A stretch of DNA of 64,000 nucleotides from Fundicoccus culcitae. Its GTDB lineage: Bacteria; Bacillota; Bacilli; Lactobacillales; Aerococcaceae. Each line of letters opens with the position of its first letter. Position 1 is the stretch's first letter. Location of the stretch: NCBI RefSeq assembly GCF_024661895.1, contig NZ_CP102453.1, forward strand, positions 2,480,001 to 2,544,000, read 5' to 3'. Under the pieces are notes generated by a model. It ran no database searches and had not been told where the DNA came from. It saw nothing but the letters and a program-made list of their open reading frames with translations. Shown here one piece after another: positions 1-7,714 of this stretch. The position numbers and the translations under genes were made by a program.

Positions 1-513
1 CAGACAAACGATGCTTATCGTGAGTCAATGGGGCATAAGCAGAGCTTAGAGACAGAGCAAATCAAGGGCTTTATCTCTTATTGTGGTCCGCTAGCCATGA
101 GTCGCTTGGCGACCCATCCCCATGAAAGTCGGATGGTGCGCTATATGTTGCATACCATATCGCGTTCCATTATTAAGAGTCGCGAATGGACACAGCAAGC
201 GGAATTGTTTGAAGCTTCAATAACCGATCATGTCAACAGCTGTTTTCCTCCATCTTATGTTACGGATGGGAATACACGGACATTTGATATGCAAGGGCAA
301 GCCTTTACCCAGCGGCTGAAAGAATTGAAGGTGCCTGTTGTGGAACGCTTTTTTGCCGATACCGATCGCAAGGTGATGCACGAATACCAGTTTGAGTATT
401 TAACGGATGATGCGCTAGTTTGTTTGGATGAAACGTGTGCGTTTATTGATGAGGTGTTGCAGGAAATGAAGGATGATAATGGCAGAAGTATGTATTTGAA
501 GGAGATTAAATGA
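1..513 (+). CDS. Alpha/beta-hydrolase (esterase-like), C-terminal part
   Basis: The reading frame is open from the first base of the window, so this is the 3' end of a gene starting outside it; the ATG at 28 is internal. The visible 170 residues look like the cap and C-terminal part of an alpha/beta-hydrolase of the small esterase type. A segment near the end (VERFFADTDRKVMHEYQFEY) resembles the strand and loop that carry the catalytic His in such enzymes, with the candidate His in MHEYQF. The nucleophile Ser and its GxSxG elbow would lie upstream and cannot be seen. The stop overlaps the next gene by four bases (ATGA), which suggests translational coupling. The substrate is unknown and the family call rests on overall resemblance. 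Confidence 0.55.
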   Translation, partial: QTNDAYRESMGHKQSLETEQIKGFISYCGPLAMSRLATHPHESRMVRYMLHTISRSIIKSREWTQQAELFEASITDHVNSCFPPSYVTDGNTRTFDMQGQAFTQRLKELKVPVVERFFADTDRKVMHEYQFEYLTDDALVCLDETCAFIDEVLQEMKDDNGRSMYLKEIK

Positions 514-1133
514 AAAATATAGTTGTTAGAGGGCTGTTTTTGGTGATGGGATCCCTTTTGTTAGGTGTGGGGGTCGGCTTGGGCATTGCCGGAGGCCAAG
601 AGGTTGACGCTTTGGGAACGATTTGGGAAGGCATGAGCCTGACGTTTGGTTGGTCCTTAGGGTCAGCGAATTTGATTTTCAACCTAATTTTGTTAGTTGT
701 TCTGCTTTTTGTCGATATTAAGCAGGTCCATGTGGGGACGTTATTGAGTCCGGTGATTGCGGGAGCGGCGACCAATTATACTTTGGCGCTAGTGGAGACG
801 CCGGAGTCTTTTGTCATGCAAATCATCCTTTCCGCGTTTGGCGTGCTAGTGATTTCAACGGGGGTCGGTGTTTACACTGCATCGGAATTGGGCAAAAGTG
901 CTTATGATGGCATCACCTTTGCCATGAGTGCCCGTTTAAAGGTTGAATTGTACAAAGTCCGTTTTGTTAATGACTTGATTCTGTTGGTTTTGGGCTATCT
1001 GATGGGCGGCACGATTGGCCTAGTGACTCTAGTGGCCATGTTGTACGTTGGCGTCGTCGTCCAGCGCGTCAATAGCTGGAGCACACGCACCATTGAACAA
1101 CTGAGTGAAAAACCGGCTTGGAAAGCCGATTAA
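510..1133 (+). CDS. YczE/YitT-like integral membrane protein
   Basis: A 207-residue hydrophobic protein with about five or six predicted membrane segments, the first at residues 5-28. Gly-rich helices and the segment around SELGKSAYDGITFAMS, with a conserved-looking Asp-Gly, match the YczE/YyaS/YitT group of small membrane proteins of Firmicutes. Members of that group are largely uncharacterised; some are thought to be transporters or accessory membrane proteins. Its start overlaps the hydrolase stop by four bases, so the two genes are probably co-transcribed. The dispersed AATAAATATCTCTGCT motif follows the stop codon within seven bases. Confidence 0.6.
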   Translation: MKNIVVRGLFLVMGSLLLGVGVGLGIAGGQEVDALGTIWEGMSLTFGWSLGSANLIFNLILLVVLLFVDIKQVHVGTLLSPVIAGAATNYTLALVETPESFVMQIILSAFGVLVISTGVGVYTASELGKSAYDGITFAMSARLKVELYKVRFVNDLILLVLGYLMGGTIGLVTLVAMLYVGVVVQRVNSWSTRTIEQLSEKPAWKAD

Positions 1134-1139
1134 TCTTTT

Positions 1140-1155
1140 AATAAATATCTCTGCT
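1140..1155 (+). repeat. Dispersed motif AATAAATATCTCTGCT, after a stop codon
   Basis: Copy of the window-wide motif AAATAAATATCNCTGCT. It starts six bases after the stop of the YczE-like gene, in the orientation seen after stop codons elsewhere. Confidence 0.7.
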
Positions 1156-1202
1156 CTTCGTATCTTTTCTTATGACTATATATTAGGTTTTTGATATTAT
1201 AG

Positions 1203-1217
1203 AGATAATCATTATCT
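1203..1217 (+). promoter_or_regulatory. Fur-type 7-1-7 palindrome
   Basis: AGATAATCATTATCT is a perfect 7-1-7 palindrome. It differs from the Bacillus Fur 7-1-7 consensus TGATAATNATTATCA only at the two outermost bases. It lies about 70 bases before the Ltp-type gene at 1289, so iron (or another Fur-family metal/peroxide signal) may control that gene. PerR or Zur cannot be excluded from the sequence alone. Confidence 0.55.
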
Positions 1218-1288
1218 ACTGAAGGTATCATTTTCAACGATAATGAGTAATGAAGGTTGATTCTACAACAATAGTTAAGGAGAGGCAT

Positions 1289-1927
1289 ATGAAGAAATTT
1301 GTATTGTTATTGGTGAGTTTATTTGTCTTTGTATCTGTTCCAACGGTTTCCGCGCAAGAAATTACTGAGTCTGAAAATGAAACATTAGTCATTTTAAATC
1401 AATCATTGTATCAACATTACTTTTTCAACTTTAATCCTGAAACGAAAACCTTCAATTTTGTCCCTAATGAATTGATTACCGAACAAATGAACAAAATGCT
1501 GGCTGGCGAAACGTCAGAAGAAGAGACCCAAACCGTGAACGAACTAAAAGATGTCTTTTACGAATTATATCAGGCTATTGTCGAAAAACATGGTCCAGGC
1601 TATACCTTTAAAATGCTAAGTGGTACAGATGTCAGTCACGTCCTGATTGAATTGAAGGATGACGATGTGATTACCGATGTCTTTGAAGAGATAGGGGGAG
1701 CTGTGGATTCGGGGGCTGCCGAAGTTCCTGAAGAATTTCAAGTAGCCCTTGATACGGCTGAGACTTCGCTAGATGCCTTGGCTTTTTCAAAAGAAGGCTT
1801 GTACAATCAATTGCTGTACAAAGAATTTTCTGAAGAAGCAGCCCAATATGCCGTAGATAACATTCAAGCCGACTGGAATGAACAAGCCGTCCTGGTCGCT
1901 CAGCGGTATTTGGATATCAAACCATAA
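1289..1927 (+). CDS. Secreted Ltp-repeat protein, cut by an in-frame stop
   Basis: Start chosen at the ATG behind AAGGAGAGGCAT, giving 212 residues; an upstream in-frame ATG has no ribosome site. Residues 1-24 are a signal peptide ending VSA-QE with no lipobox Cys. The middle part (residues 30-150) is homologous to the protein at 13247, sharing the pattern LNxxLYxxxxxNFNPxTKT. Residues 165-212 form one Ltp-type repeat (LYNQLLYKEFSEEAAQYAV then a YLDIKP end). The TAA at 1925 is followed in the same frame by 27 codons encoding most of a second Ltp repeat before a TAG at 2009, so the stop looks like a recent nonsense change. Function unknown; the Ltp family contains cell-envelope proteins, one of which blocks phage DNA entry. 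Confidence 0.7.
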   Translation: MKKFVLLLVSLFVFVSVPTVSAQEITESENETLVILNQSLYQHYFFNFNPETKTFNFVPNELITEQMNKMLAGETSEEETQTVNELKDVFYELYQAIVEKHGPGYTFKMLSGTDVSHVLIELKDDDVITDVFEEIGGAVDSGAAEVPEEFQVALDTAETSLDALAFSKEGLYNQLLYKEFSEEAAQYAVDNIQADWNEQAVLVAQRYLDIKP

Positions 1928-2011
1928 ACCGATGACGAACTGACTGCTCAATTGCTTTATGAAAAATTTACCGAAGCAGAAGCCCAATATGCGGTGGAGA
2001 ATGTGGAGTAG
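1928..2011 (+). pseudogene. In-frame second Ltp repeat beyond the premature stop
   Basis: The codons after the TAA at 1925 read TDDELTAQLLYEKFTEAEAQ and then YAVENVE before a TAG. This matches the C-terminal repeat of the paralogue at 13247 (DDLYDQLIFEGYTEAEVEYA), where the position of the stop is held by Tyr. The segment is translated only if the stop is read through, or if the TAA is a sequencing error. Confidence 0.75.
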
Positions 2012-2020
2012 GTAGAGAAA

Positions 2021-2065
2021 AACAGTTAGAAAAGGAGGATTAGCCTTTTCTAACTGTTTTTTTGT
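2021..2065 (+). terminator. Rho-independent terminator after the Ltp gene
   Basis: A 15-bp stem (AACAGTTAGAAAAGG with its complement) and a short loop are followed by a T run. It lies just after the distal stop at 2011, which supports the view that the original gene ended there. Confidence 0.85.
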
Positions 2066-2233
2066 TGTGTAAGGGTGATTAGTTTATATGATTTGACAAC
2101 GGAGAACGGTCCATAGCAGCAAATTCGATAGGTGGTATAGAAGTGGGGTGGTTTTGTCACTCATTTTCTAGCCCTGTGGTGTTATGTGGTAGTTGTGTTT
2201 TTCGGTAAGTCGGATTTTCTTGTAGCAAGGCAG

Positions 2234-2311
2234 AAGTGGAATATTCTAGCTAGGTTAGTTCCACTTAGTTAGTTAAAGTGGAATGTTCTAGCTTGGTTAG
2301 TTCCAGTTAAG
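2234..2311. repeat. Two tandem hairpin units (AGTGGAATATTCTAGC type)
   Basis: Two units of about 38 bases, each beginning AGTGGAATRTTCTAGC and ending GTTAGTTCCA, so each unit can fold on itself (GTGGAA with TTCCA). A relative of the unit lies inside the element at 7413-7527. The rest of the 2012-2318 gap holds only the terminator. Confidence 0.7.
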
Positions 2312-2318
2312 CTTACAA

Positions 2319-3458
2319 TTATAATATTCTAGCTGTGCCACCCATCTCCAACAAACTTTGCTCGCTCTCAGCATCAAACAAATGCCAGCGATTAGCCTTG
2401 GGTTTCAAGTAGACGGTATCGCCAACAGCCACGGCAGGACCAATGTCAATAGTCGCAGCCATCATCTCAGGGCGATCAGCAACGGTGAAAAACAAATTCA
2501 TCCCATGCCCTAAGTGCTCAACATTTTCAAGCACGACCGCGATACCTTCAGCATCATCGGCAGACACCAATACAAAATCTTCTGGACGAATGCCAGCATA
2601 CACAGGTCCCGACACAGTGCCGTCCTTCAAGCGTTCCACAACTTCTTGCCCTAAAACAACCTTCTGACCATGCATCGAAATCCGCCCATCACTCGTACCA
2701 CCCGCACCAACTACCAAGTCCGTTTTAAAAACATTCATTTGCGGGCTACCAATGAATTCGGCAACAAATTTCGTCGCAGGGAATTCATATAAATTAATCG
2801 GACTATCCATCTGCTCCAAATAGCCATCGCGCATCACCACAATGCGGTCACCCATGGTCATGGCTTCGATTTGATCGTGCGTGACATAAATAAAGGTCGT
2901 TTGCAATTCACGGTGCAAGCGCACAATCTCCGCCCGCATCTCAACCCGCAACTTGGCATCCAAATTCGATAAGGGCTCATCCAACAAGAAGACCTTCGGA
3001 TTCCGCACCATAGCCCGTCCTAAAGCCACCCGTTGCCGCTGCCCACCTGACAAAGCATCCGGTTTCCGCTTTAAAAAGGCTTCTAACTGCAAGATTTTAG
3101 CGACTTCTTCCACGCGACGATTAAGTTCTTTCTTCGGCATCTTTTGCATTTTCAATGGAAAACCAATATTCTCCGCAATCGTCATATAAGGATACAAAGC
3201 GTAATTTTGGAACACCATCGCGATATCCCGATCCTTAGATTCCACATAATTGACCAACTGGTCATCGATAAACAAACCTCCACTTGAAATAGATTCCAAG
3301 CCCGCAATCATCCGCAAGGTCGTCGACTTACCACAGCCCGACGGCCCCACAATCACCACAAACTCCTTATCCTGAATCGCAATCGAAAGCGGCTTAACCG
3401 CCAGGGTTTTGTTGTTATCATACGATTTGGTTACCTGCCGCAACTCAACACTTGCCAT
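2319..3458 (-). CDS. ugpC: Sugar/glycerol-3-phosphate ABC transporter ATPase (UgpC/MsmK family)
   Basis: A 379-residue ABC ATPase that powers CUT1-type importers. Walker A is GPSGCGKST near residue 38, the signature LSGGQRQR near 135, Walker B VFLLDEP near 155 and the switch His in VTHDQ near 190. The C-terminal third is the OB-fold regulatory domain typical of MalK/UgpC/MsmK. The start follows AAAGGAGG. The gene is the last of the minus-strand ugp cluster and is separated from ugpB by a hairpin and two copies of the dispersed motif. MsmK-type ATPases can serve several importers, and the sugar importer at 51998-55095 has no ATPase of its own, so this protein may also energise that one (inference). 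Confidence 0.9.
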   Translation of the reverse strand: MASVELRQVTKSYDNNKTLAVKPLSIAIQDKEFVVIVGPSGCGKSTTLRMIAGLESISSGGLFIDDQLVNYVESKDRDIAMVFQNYALYPYMTIAENIGFPLKMQKMPKKELNRRVEEVAKILQLEAFLKRKPDALSGGQRQRVALGRAMVRNPKVFLLDEPLSNLDAKLRVEMRAEIVRLHRELQTTFIYVTHDQIEAMTMGDRIVVMRDGYLEQMDSPINLYEFPATKFVAEFIGSPQMNVFKTDLVVGAGGTSDGRISMHGQKVVLGQEVVERLKDGTVSGPVYAGIRPEDFVLVSADDAEGIAVVLENVEHLGHGMNLFFTVADRPEMMAATIDIGPAVAVGDTVYLKPKANRWHLFDAESEQSLLEMGGTARIL

Positions 3459-3475
3459 TGTAAAACCTCCTTTTT

Positions 3476-3492
3476 AAATAAATATCCCTGCT
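3476..3492 (-). repeat. Dispersed motif, full copy upstream of the ugpC ribosome site
   Basis: Plus strand reads AAATAAATATCCCTGCT. In the direction of ugpC it reads AGCAGGGATATTTATTT, directly followed by AAAAAGGAGG. Confidence 0.8.
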
Positions 3493-3504
3493 AAACGATG
3501 AAAG

Positions 3505-3545
3505 AAAGCTTCTCACGAAATCAAATCGTAAGAAGCTCCTTTTAG
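3505..3545 (-). terminator. Hairpin between ugpB and ugpC
   Basis: On the minus strand GAGCTTCTTACGATT can pair with AATC...GTGAGAAGCTTTC. The T run is poor, so it may act as a partial terminator or an mRNA-stabilising stem that raises ugpB over ugpC. Confidence 0.5.
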
Positions 3546-3570
3546 TTTCGTTATGATGCATTTATATAGA

Positions 3571-3580
3571 GATATTTATT
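3571..3580 (+). repeat. Dispersed motif core at the ugpB stop
   Basis: GATATTTATT overlaps the ugpB stop codon by two bases. In the ugpB direction it reads TAATAAATATCTCTATA, a partial match that keeps the core and CTCT but loses the GCT end. Confidence 0.5.
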
Positions 3581-4907
3581 AGTAATTAACTAAATTGTAT
3601 TGTTCAATCGCTGTGTTGATTTGATCAGCCATAGCTTGAGCGGCTTCAGTAGGTGTAGAAGCACCATTTAACATGTTTTCAATTTCAGTTTCAACGATTT
3701 GACGGGCTTCAGGGAAAACAGAAAGTAAAGCACCTTGAGCTTCAGGTGTAGAAGCATGTAATTGATCGATTGCTGTTTGGAATTGTGGGAAGTTAGCGAC
3801 GTTTTCTTGGAAGACATCCACTTCATGAGCAGCAGTTGAAATTGGGAAGTAACCTGTTGCGGCAGCCCATTCAGCTTGAACTTCTGGTGAAACTAAGAAT
3901 TTAACAAATTCCCAAGTAGCTTGTGCTTTTTCAGGATCTTGGCTATCCAAAGCCCAAACAGAAGCACCACCGATAGAAACACCCCCATCAACGCCGTCAG
4001 CCGTAACTGCTGGGAAGAATGACGTACCTACTTCAAAGCTACCATCCACTTCAGCTAAAATACCAGCTAAAGAAGCGGTTGAACCTAACATCATAGCAGA
4101 AGAAGCAGAAACGAATTCAGGTTGTCCACCTTGACGGCCAACGTTTGGTGCAGCGCCTGCTTCAAACATGTCATACCAAGCCGTTAAAATTTCTTCCATC
4201 ACACCATTTTCAATAAAAGCAACTTCAGTGGCATAGTCTTCACGACCATTACCGTTGTTGACAAAGTGTTCGCCTTCTTTAGCGATGAATTGCTCAACGA
4301 ACCAACCGTAGATATTTAGTGAAATGGCCATTGAAGCGCCAGCTTCTTCTAAAGCAGGTTGTACTTCGATGATTTCAGCTAATGTCGTTGGAACATTTTC
4401 GATACCAGCAGCTTCAAACATATCCACATTATAGTAAAGGATTGGTGTAGATGAGTTGAAAGGCATAGAGATTAGTTGATCATCAATTGTGTAGTAAGCA
4501 GCGATATTTGGTTCGATTTGCGAAATATCATAACCTTCAGCATCAATAAATTGTCGCATAGGTAAAACTAATCCAGAGTCAATCATATAACGTGATCCGA
4601 TATCGTAGATTTGAACGATGTCAGCTTCTAAGTTACCTAATGAAGAGTTTCTTAATTTTGTGATGGTATCATCGTATGAACCTTGATATTCAGCTGTAAC
4701 TGTAATACCTAATTCATTGGTTGAATTGAATTGTTCAACGATTGCTTCTAATGCTGTACCAGCGCCACCGCCCATACCATGCCAGAAAACAATTTCTTGA
4801 TTTTCGCCTGTTTGAGCACTTACTTGTGTGACTGCACCTAAATTAACGAAACCAGTTAAAGCAACAGCCGCAGCTGTAATAGCTTTTAAAAATTTAAATT
4901 TTTTCAT
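3579..4907 (-). CDS. ugpB: Extracellular glycerol-3-phosphate-type solute-binding protein
   Basis: 442 residues with a signal peptide (residues 1-31, cleavage after VSA). The start of the mature protein, FWHGMGGGAGTALEAIVEQF, and YQGSYDDTITKL, IVQIYDIGSRYMIDSG and MPFNSSTPILYYN match the UgpB subfamily of family-1 binding proteins, which captures sn-glycerol-3-phosphate or glycerophosphodiesters. No lipobox Cys is present, which is unusual for a Gram-positive binding protein. It lies between the permease genes and ugpC in a phosphate-type operon, and an alkaline phosphatase gene with the same kind of promoter lies 10 kb away. UgpB is favoured over a general sugar-binding protein by the motif string and the Pho box; the ligand is not proven. 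Confidence 0.85.
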   Translation of the reverse strand: MKKFKFLKAITAAAVALTGFVNLGAVTQVSAQTGENQEIVFWHGMGGGAGTALEAIVEQFNSTNELGITVTAEYQGSYDDTITKLRNSSLGNLEADIVQIYDIGSRYMIDSGLVLPMRQFIDAEGYDISQIEPNIAAYYTIDDQLISMPFNSSTPILYYNVDMFEAAGIENVPTTLAEIIEVQPALEEAGASMAISLNIYGWFVEQFIAKEGEHFVNNGNGREDYATEVAFIENGVMEEILTAWYDMFEAGAAPNVGRQGGQPEFVSASSAMMLGSTASLAGILAEVDGSFEVGTSFFPAVTADGVDGGVSIGGASVWALDSQDPEKAQATWEFVKFLVSPEVQAEWAAATGYFPISTAAHEVDVFQENVANFPQFQTAIDQLHASTPEAQGALLSVFPEARQIVETEIENMLNGASTPTEAAQAMADQINTAIEQYNLVNY

Positions 4908-4958
4908 TATTTCTTATTGCTCCTTATTAATTGATTTATTTATTTGAATAAATAACGA

Positions 4959-5870
4959 CTAACCTTTGACTGAACCAGAAAAAAGTCCTTTAACAAGTGT
5001 TTTACGACCGATTAAGAAAATCAGTAGTGAAGGCAATAGACAAAAGACAACCCCGGCAAACATCATGACAATTGACTGACTATCCACACTTTGCATCATT
5101 GAAACCCCGATTTGAACCGTCCGATAATTATCTGAACCAGAGACCATCAATGGCCACATATACATGTTCCATGAATTGATGAAGGCATTAACGGCGGTAG
5201 CCCCCAAAGCTGGTTTGGATAATGGTAAGAGAATGGTAAAAATGAATCGCAGGTTACTACAACCATCCATTTTTGCCGCTTCATATAAGGTAAAAGGAAA
5301 ATTTTTATAAAATTGTCTAAATAAGAAAATGGTTGAAGCAGATGTTAAATAAGGAATAATTAAGACATGGTACGTATCTAACCAACCCCATTGCGCCACC
5401 TGTAAGTAATTAGATACAATCGTTGCCTCACCCGGTACCATCATGGTCGCTAACACAAGCGCAAACAAAACTTCTTTAAAGCGTGATTCTAAAAATTCGA
5501 ATGAAAAGGCCGCTAACGACCCTGAAATTAATTGTCCAATCGTAATCGATGTGGCGACAACAAAGGAGTTCCAAATATAACGCCCCAAGGGTGCCGTTCT
5601 AAACGCATCCGCATAATTAGAAAACTGGGGTGTTTCCGGGAGTAATTTAAATTCCGTATTATATATTTCTCCCGGCGTTTTTAAAGACATGGTTACCGCA
5701 TAAATTAAAGGGAAGAGGGTGACCAAGGCTAATAAAGTATTGATAATCAACAAGCCCGCTTTTGACAATCGTTCTTTGAGCAAGGCGCGTTTTCTGAGTT
5801 TCTCTTGCTCATCAATCATTGCTTGAGGAATAATCATTTCATCAGGCGTTATAGGAATTTCTTGATTCAT
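4959..5870 (-). CDS. ugpE: Glycerol-3-phosphate ABC transporter permease
   Basis: 303 residues of the CUT1 permease MalG/UgpE class with six membrane segments. The EAA loop is seen as LYEAAKMDGCSNLRFIFTIL near residues 190-215, which docks on the ATPase. An N-terminal extension of about 30 hydrophilic residues precedes the first membrane helix. The gene overlaps the preceding permease gene by four bases, so the two are translationally coupled. Confidence 0.9.
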   Translation of the reverse strand: MNQEIPITPDEMIIPQAMIDEQEKLRKRALLKERLSKAGLLIINTLLALVTLFPLIYAVTMSLKTPGEIYNTEFKLLPETPQFSNYADAFRTAPLGRYIWNSFVVATSITIGQLISGSLAAFSFEFLESRFKEVLFALVLATMMVPGEATIVSNYLQVAQWGWLDTYHVLIIPYLTSASTIFLFRQFYKNFPFTLYEAAKMDGCSNLRFIFTILLPLSKPALGATAVNAFINSWNMYMWPLMVSGSDNYRTVQIGVSMMQSVDSQSIVMMFAGVVFCLLPSLLIFLIGRKTLVKGLFSGSVKG

Positions 5871-6742
5871 GATTTAGACCTCCTATTTTGAATATAGAAC
5901 ATAATCGCCGTTAAAATAGCGATAATAACAAATAAAATAATCGATTCCGCCGATGCCAAACCATAACGGAAGTTTTGGAAAGCATTTCGGTAAATATCAT
6001 GAACAATCACGTTCGTCGATTCGCCTGGCCCCCCAGATGTCAAAATACGAATCTGCGCAAACGATTGGAAAGCCCCAATGATATTGATGACAAAAACATA
6101 AAAAGTGATATTTTGGATAGAAGGCAAGGTGACGTAGAGAAATTTATTCCAATTATTCGCCCCGTCGACCGAGGCACTTTCATACAAACTATCATCAACA
6201 TTGGCGAGCGCCGCACTAAAGTACAAAAAGTTCAACCCACTATTGAGCCAACCCGTAATAAATGCCAATGAAACCAAGGCGTATTTCGGATCAACCAGCC
6301 AATTGATATTCGTTCCCAAAATTTGATTAAGGGCACCCGTCTGCTGATTCAACATAATTTTAAAGACCATCGCAATCCCACTCGACGCAATCGCCATCGG
6401 CATCGCATAAACCGTTGAAAACATCTGCCAACCCGGAAAGGCCCGACTGGTAAGCAAAGCCGTCACAAAGCCAATCGACATGCCGACAATTAAAACCACA
6501 ATCACAAACTGTATCGTTACCCAAATACTATTCTGAAACGAACTCGAAGTGAACAGATCCGTGTAATTCTTAACCCCATAATAAACTTTCTCAACGCCCC
6601 GATTATCCGTGACGAAAAAACTCCGGTAAATCGTCCGAATGAAAGGCCAATAAGTAAATACCAACAAAATAATTGCCGCTGGCACCAAATATAGATAAGG
6701 CTCAATTAAGAACTTCTTTTTCGCGCGTACTTGTGCTGCCAT
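5867..6742 (-). CDS. ugpA: Glycerol-3-phosphate ABC transporter permease
   Basis: 291 residues of the MalF/UgpA permease class with six membrane helices and an EAA loop (LYESASVDGANNWNKFLYVT) near residues 185-205. First gene of the ugp operon, with the start behind GGAAGGAG. A copy of the dispersed motif lies immediately before the ribosome site and a multi-repeat Pho box lies about 90-155 bases upstream, so phosphate starvation probably induces the operon. Start and operon order (ugpA-E-B-C) are well supported. Confidence 0.9.
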   Translation of the reverse strand: MAAQVRAKKKFLIEPYLYLVPAAIILLVFTYWPFIRTIYRSFFVTDNRGVEKVYYGVKNYTDLFTSSSFQNSIWVTIQFVIVVLIVGMSIGFVTALLTSRAFPGWQMFSTVYAMPMAIASSGIAMVFKIMLNQQTGALNQILGTNINWLVDPKYALVSLAFITGWLNSGLNFLYFSAALANVDDSLYESASVDGANNWNKFLYVTLPSIQNITFYVFVINIIGAFQSFAQIRILTSGGPGESTNVIVHDIYRNAFQNFRYGLASAESIILFVIIAILTAIMFYIQNRRSKS

Positions 6743-6758
6743 AAAGTCTCCTTCCTAT

Positions 6759-6774
6759 AATAAATATCTCTGGT
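6759..6774 (-). repeat. Dispersed motif upstream of the ugpA ribosome site
   Basis: In the gene direction it reads ACCAGAGATATTTATT, followed by ATAGGAAGGAG. One base differs from AGCAGNGATATTTATT. Confidence 0.7.
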
Positions 6775-6813
6775 AAAGGACAAACCCAAGACAACAGTTT
6801 GACCAACAAGGCA

Positions 6814-6898
6814 AGTATACACATGCTCTGTTAATTTAAAGTAAATCTCAAGTAAAAATCACGTAAAGGGTGAATTCCAATTGTAAATATTAAGTAAA
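6814..6898 (-). promoter_or_regulatory. Pho box array and -10 of the ugp operon
   Basis: On the minus strand TTTAC (TTAAC in the last) recurs at plus-strand positions 6894, 6883, 6863, 6852, 6841 and 6830, a spacing of 11, 20, 11, 11 and 11 bases. This 11-base direct-repeat pattern is that of PhoP/PhoB sites. The last repeat is followed by TATACT (plus strand 6814-6819), a good -10 box. Nearly the same pattern lies before the alkaline phosphatase gene. Confidence 0.85.
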
Positions 6899-6901
6899 GA
6901 C

Positions 6902-6952
6902 ACCAAACAGCCCTAAATTCCTGTTGTTCGCAGGATTTTAGGGCTGTTTGGT
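6902..6952. other. Long hairpin upstream of the ugp promoter
   Basis: CCAAACAGCCCTAAA and its exact complement flank a smaller TCCTG/CAGGA stem. There is no clear T run, and no gene on the plus strand ends nearby. It may be a relict terminator or an insulator. Confidence 0.55.
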
Positions 6953-7014
6953 TTGAAAGAGGAGCTTTGTTGGGAGTGTTGGATGGGGCGCAATCGGATA
7001 GGGAGGCTAAGTGA

Positions 7015-7145
7015 TTTTCTTCGATGAATCATCACTATTTGATATGTTTGTAGGAATCACTAGTTTAAAATGCTTTGTCTGGACACTGCTAAGAGAGCAA
7101 TGACCCGAATCAGCATTTACCTAATAATTATTGTGAATTTCTTCT
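7015..7145 (+). repeat. Dispersed intergenic repeat, copy A
   Basis: Two blocks, TTCGATGAATCATC (about 7020-7033) and CACTGCTAAGAGAGCAATG to TAATTATTGTGAATTTCTTC (7083-7145), match the reverse complement of 21309-21386 with few changes. Copy A carries about 46 extra bases between the blocks. Confidence 0.75.
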
Positions 7146-7267
7146 ATAGTTGGACTATTATAGACTGGTGGGCACTTACTTCCCACTTACATCCAGATTA
7201 TTTCTCATGACAATCAACCCGCCCACTGTCATTCAAATTTTCCCCAATGACTAAAAATCGATAGGTT

Positions 7268-7391
7268 TGGTTATTCTGTCCAAAAATGAGTAGAAAAAGG
7301 ACAGAATAGAGCTATTCTGTCCAAAAATGAGTAAAAAAAGGACAGAATAGAGTTATTCTGTCCAAAATGAGTAGAAAAAAGGACAGAATAG
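7268..7391. repeat. Tandem GGACAGAATAG hairpin units
   Basis: Three units of about 53 bases. GGACAGAATAG and CTATTCTGTCC alternate, separated by AAAAATGAGTARAAAAA spacers, so neighbouring half-sites can fold into perfect stems. The same family recurs at 28269-28362, and the AGACAGAATA end recurs at 20822-20903. Confidence 0.8.
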
Positions 7392-7412
7392 CTTTAATCC
7401 TCATTTAGCAAT

Positions 7413-7527
7413 CAATCTTAGGCTGACGGTCCGTCATTTCCTGCTTATGTAAAGTGGAATATTCTGTGTGAGTTTGTTCCACTTAGTCAGCCAATATGAC
7501 AAGCGAGTGACCGTCAGCCTAAGATTG
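7413..7527. repeat. 115-bp element with perfect 19-bp terminal inverted repeats
   Basis: CAATCTTAGGCTGACGGTC at 7413-7431 is repeated exactly in inverse at 7509-7527. The interior holds another stem of the AGTGGAAT...GTTCCACT type seen at 2234-2311. There is no ORF and no clear target-site duplication. Size and structure suit a MITE or a cruciform element. The remainder of 7528-7714 holds a GGTGGCGA...TCGCCACC hairpin (7560-7589) and nothing else recognisable. Confidence 0.7.
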
Positions 7528-7714
7528 GTTCATCATCATCTAATTATAATTTTGATTGGTGGCGAGGGGGTAAATGGGCTTCGCCACCTAATAAAGAAAA
7601 CTTTGTTAAACACGATGTTGCATCCGAAATCAACCCGTTCCTATACTTCCCACTTACGATGATGGTGTCGATAACGAGACCACCATCCCTTTGCAACTCA
7701 TCTACCACCATCCC

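Noticed and set aside
6902-6952. Terminator of a plus-strand gene
   Set aside because: No gene ends upstream on the plus strand and the T run is missing.
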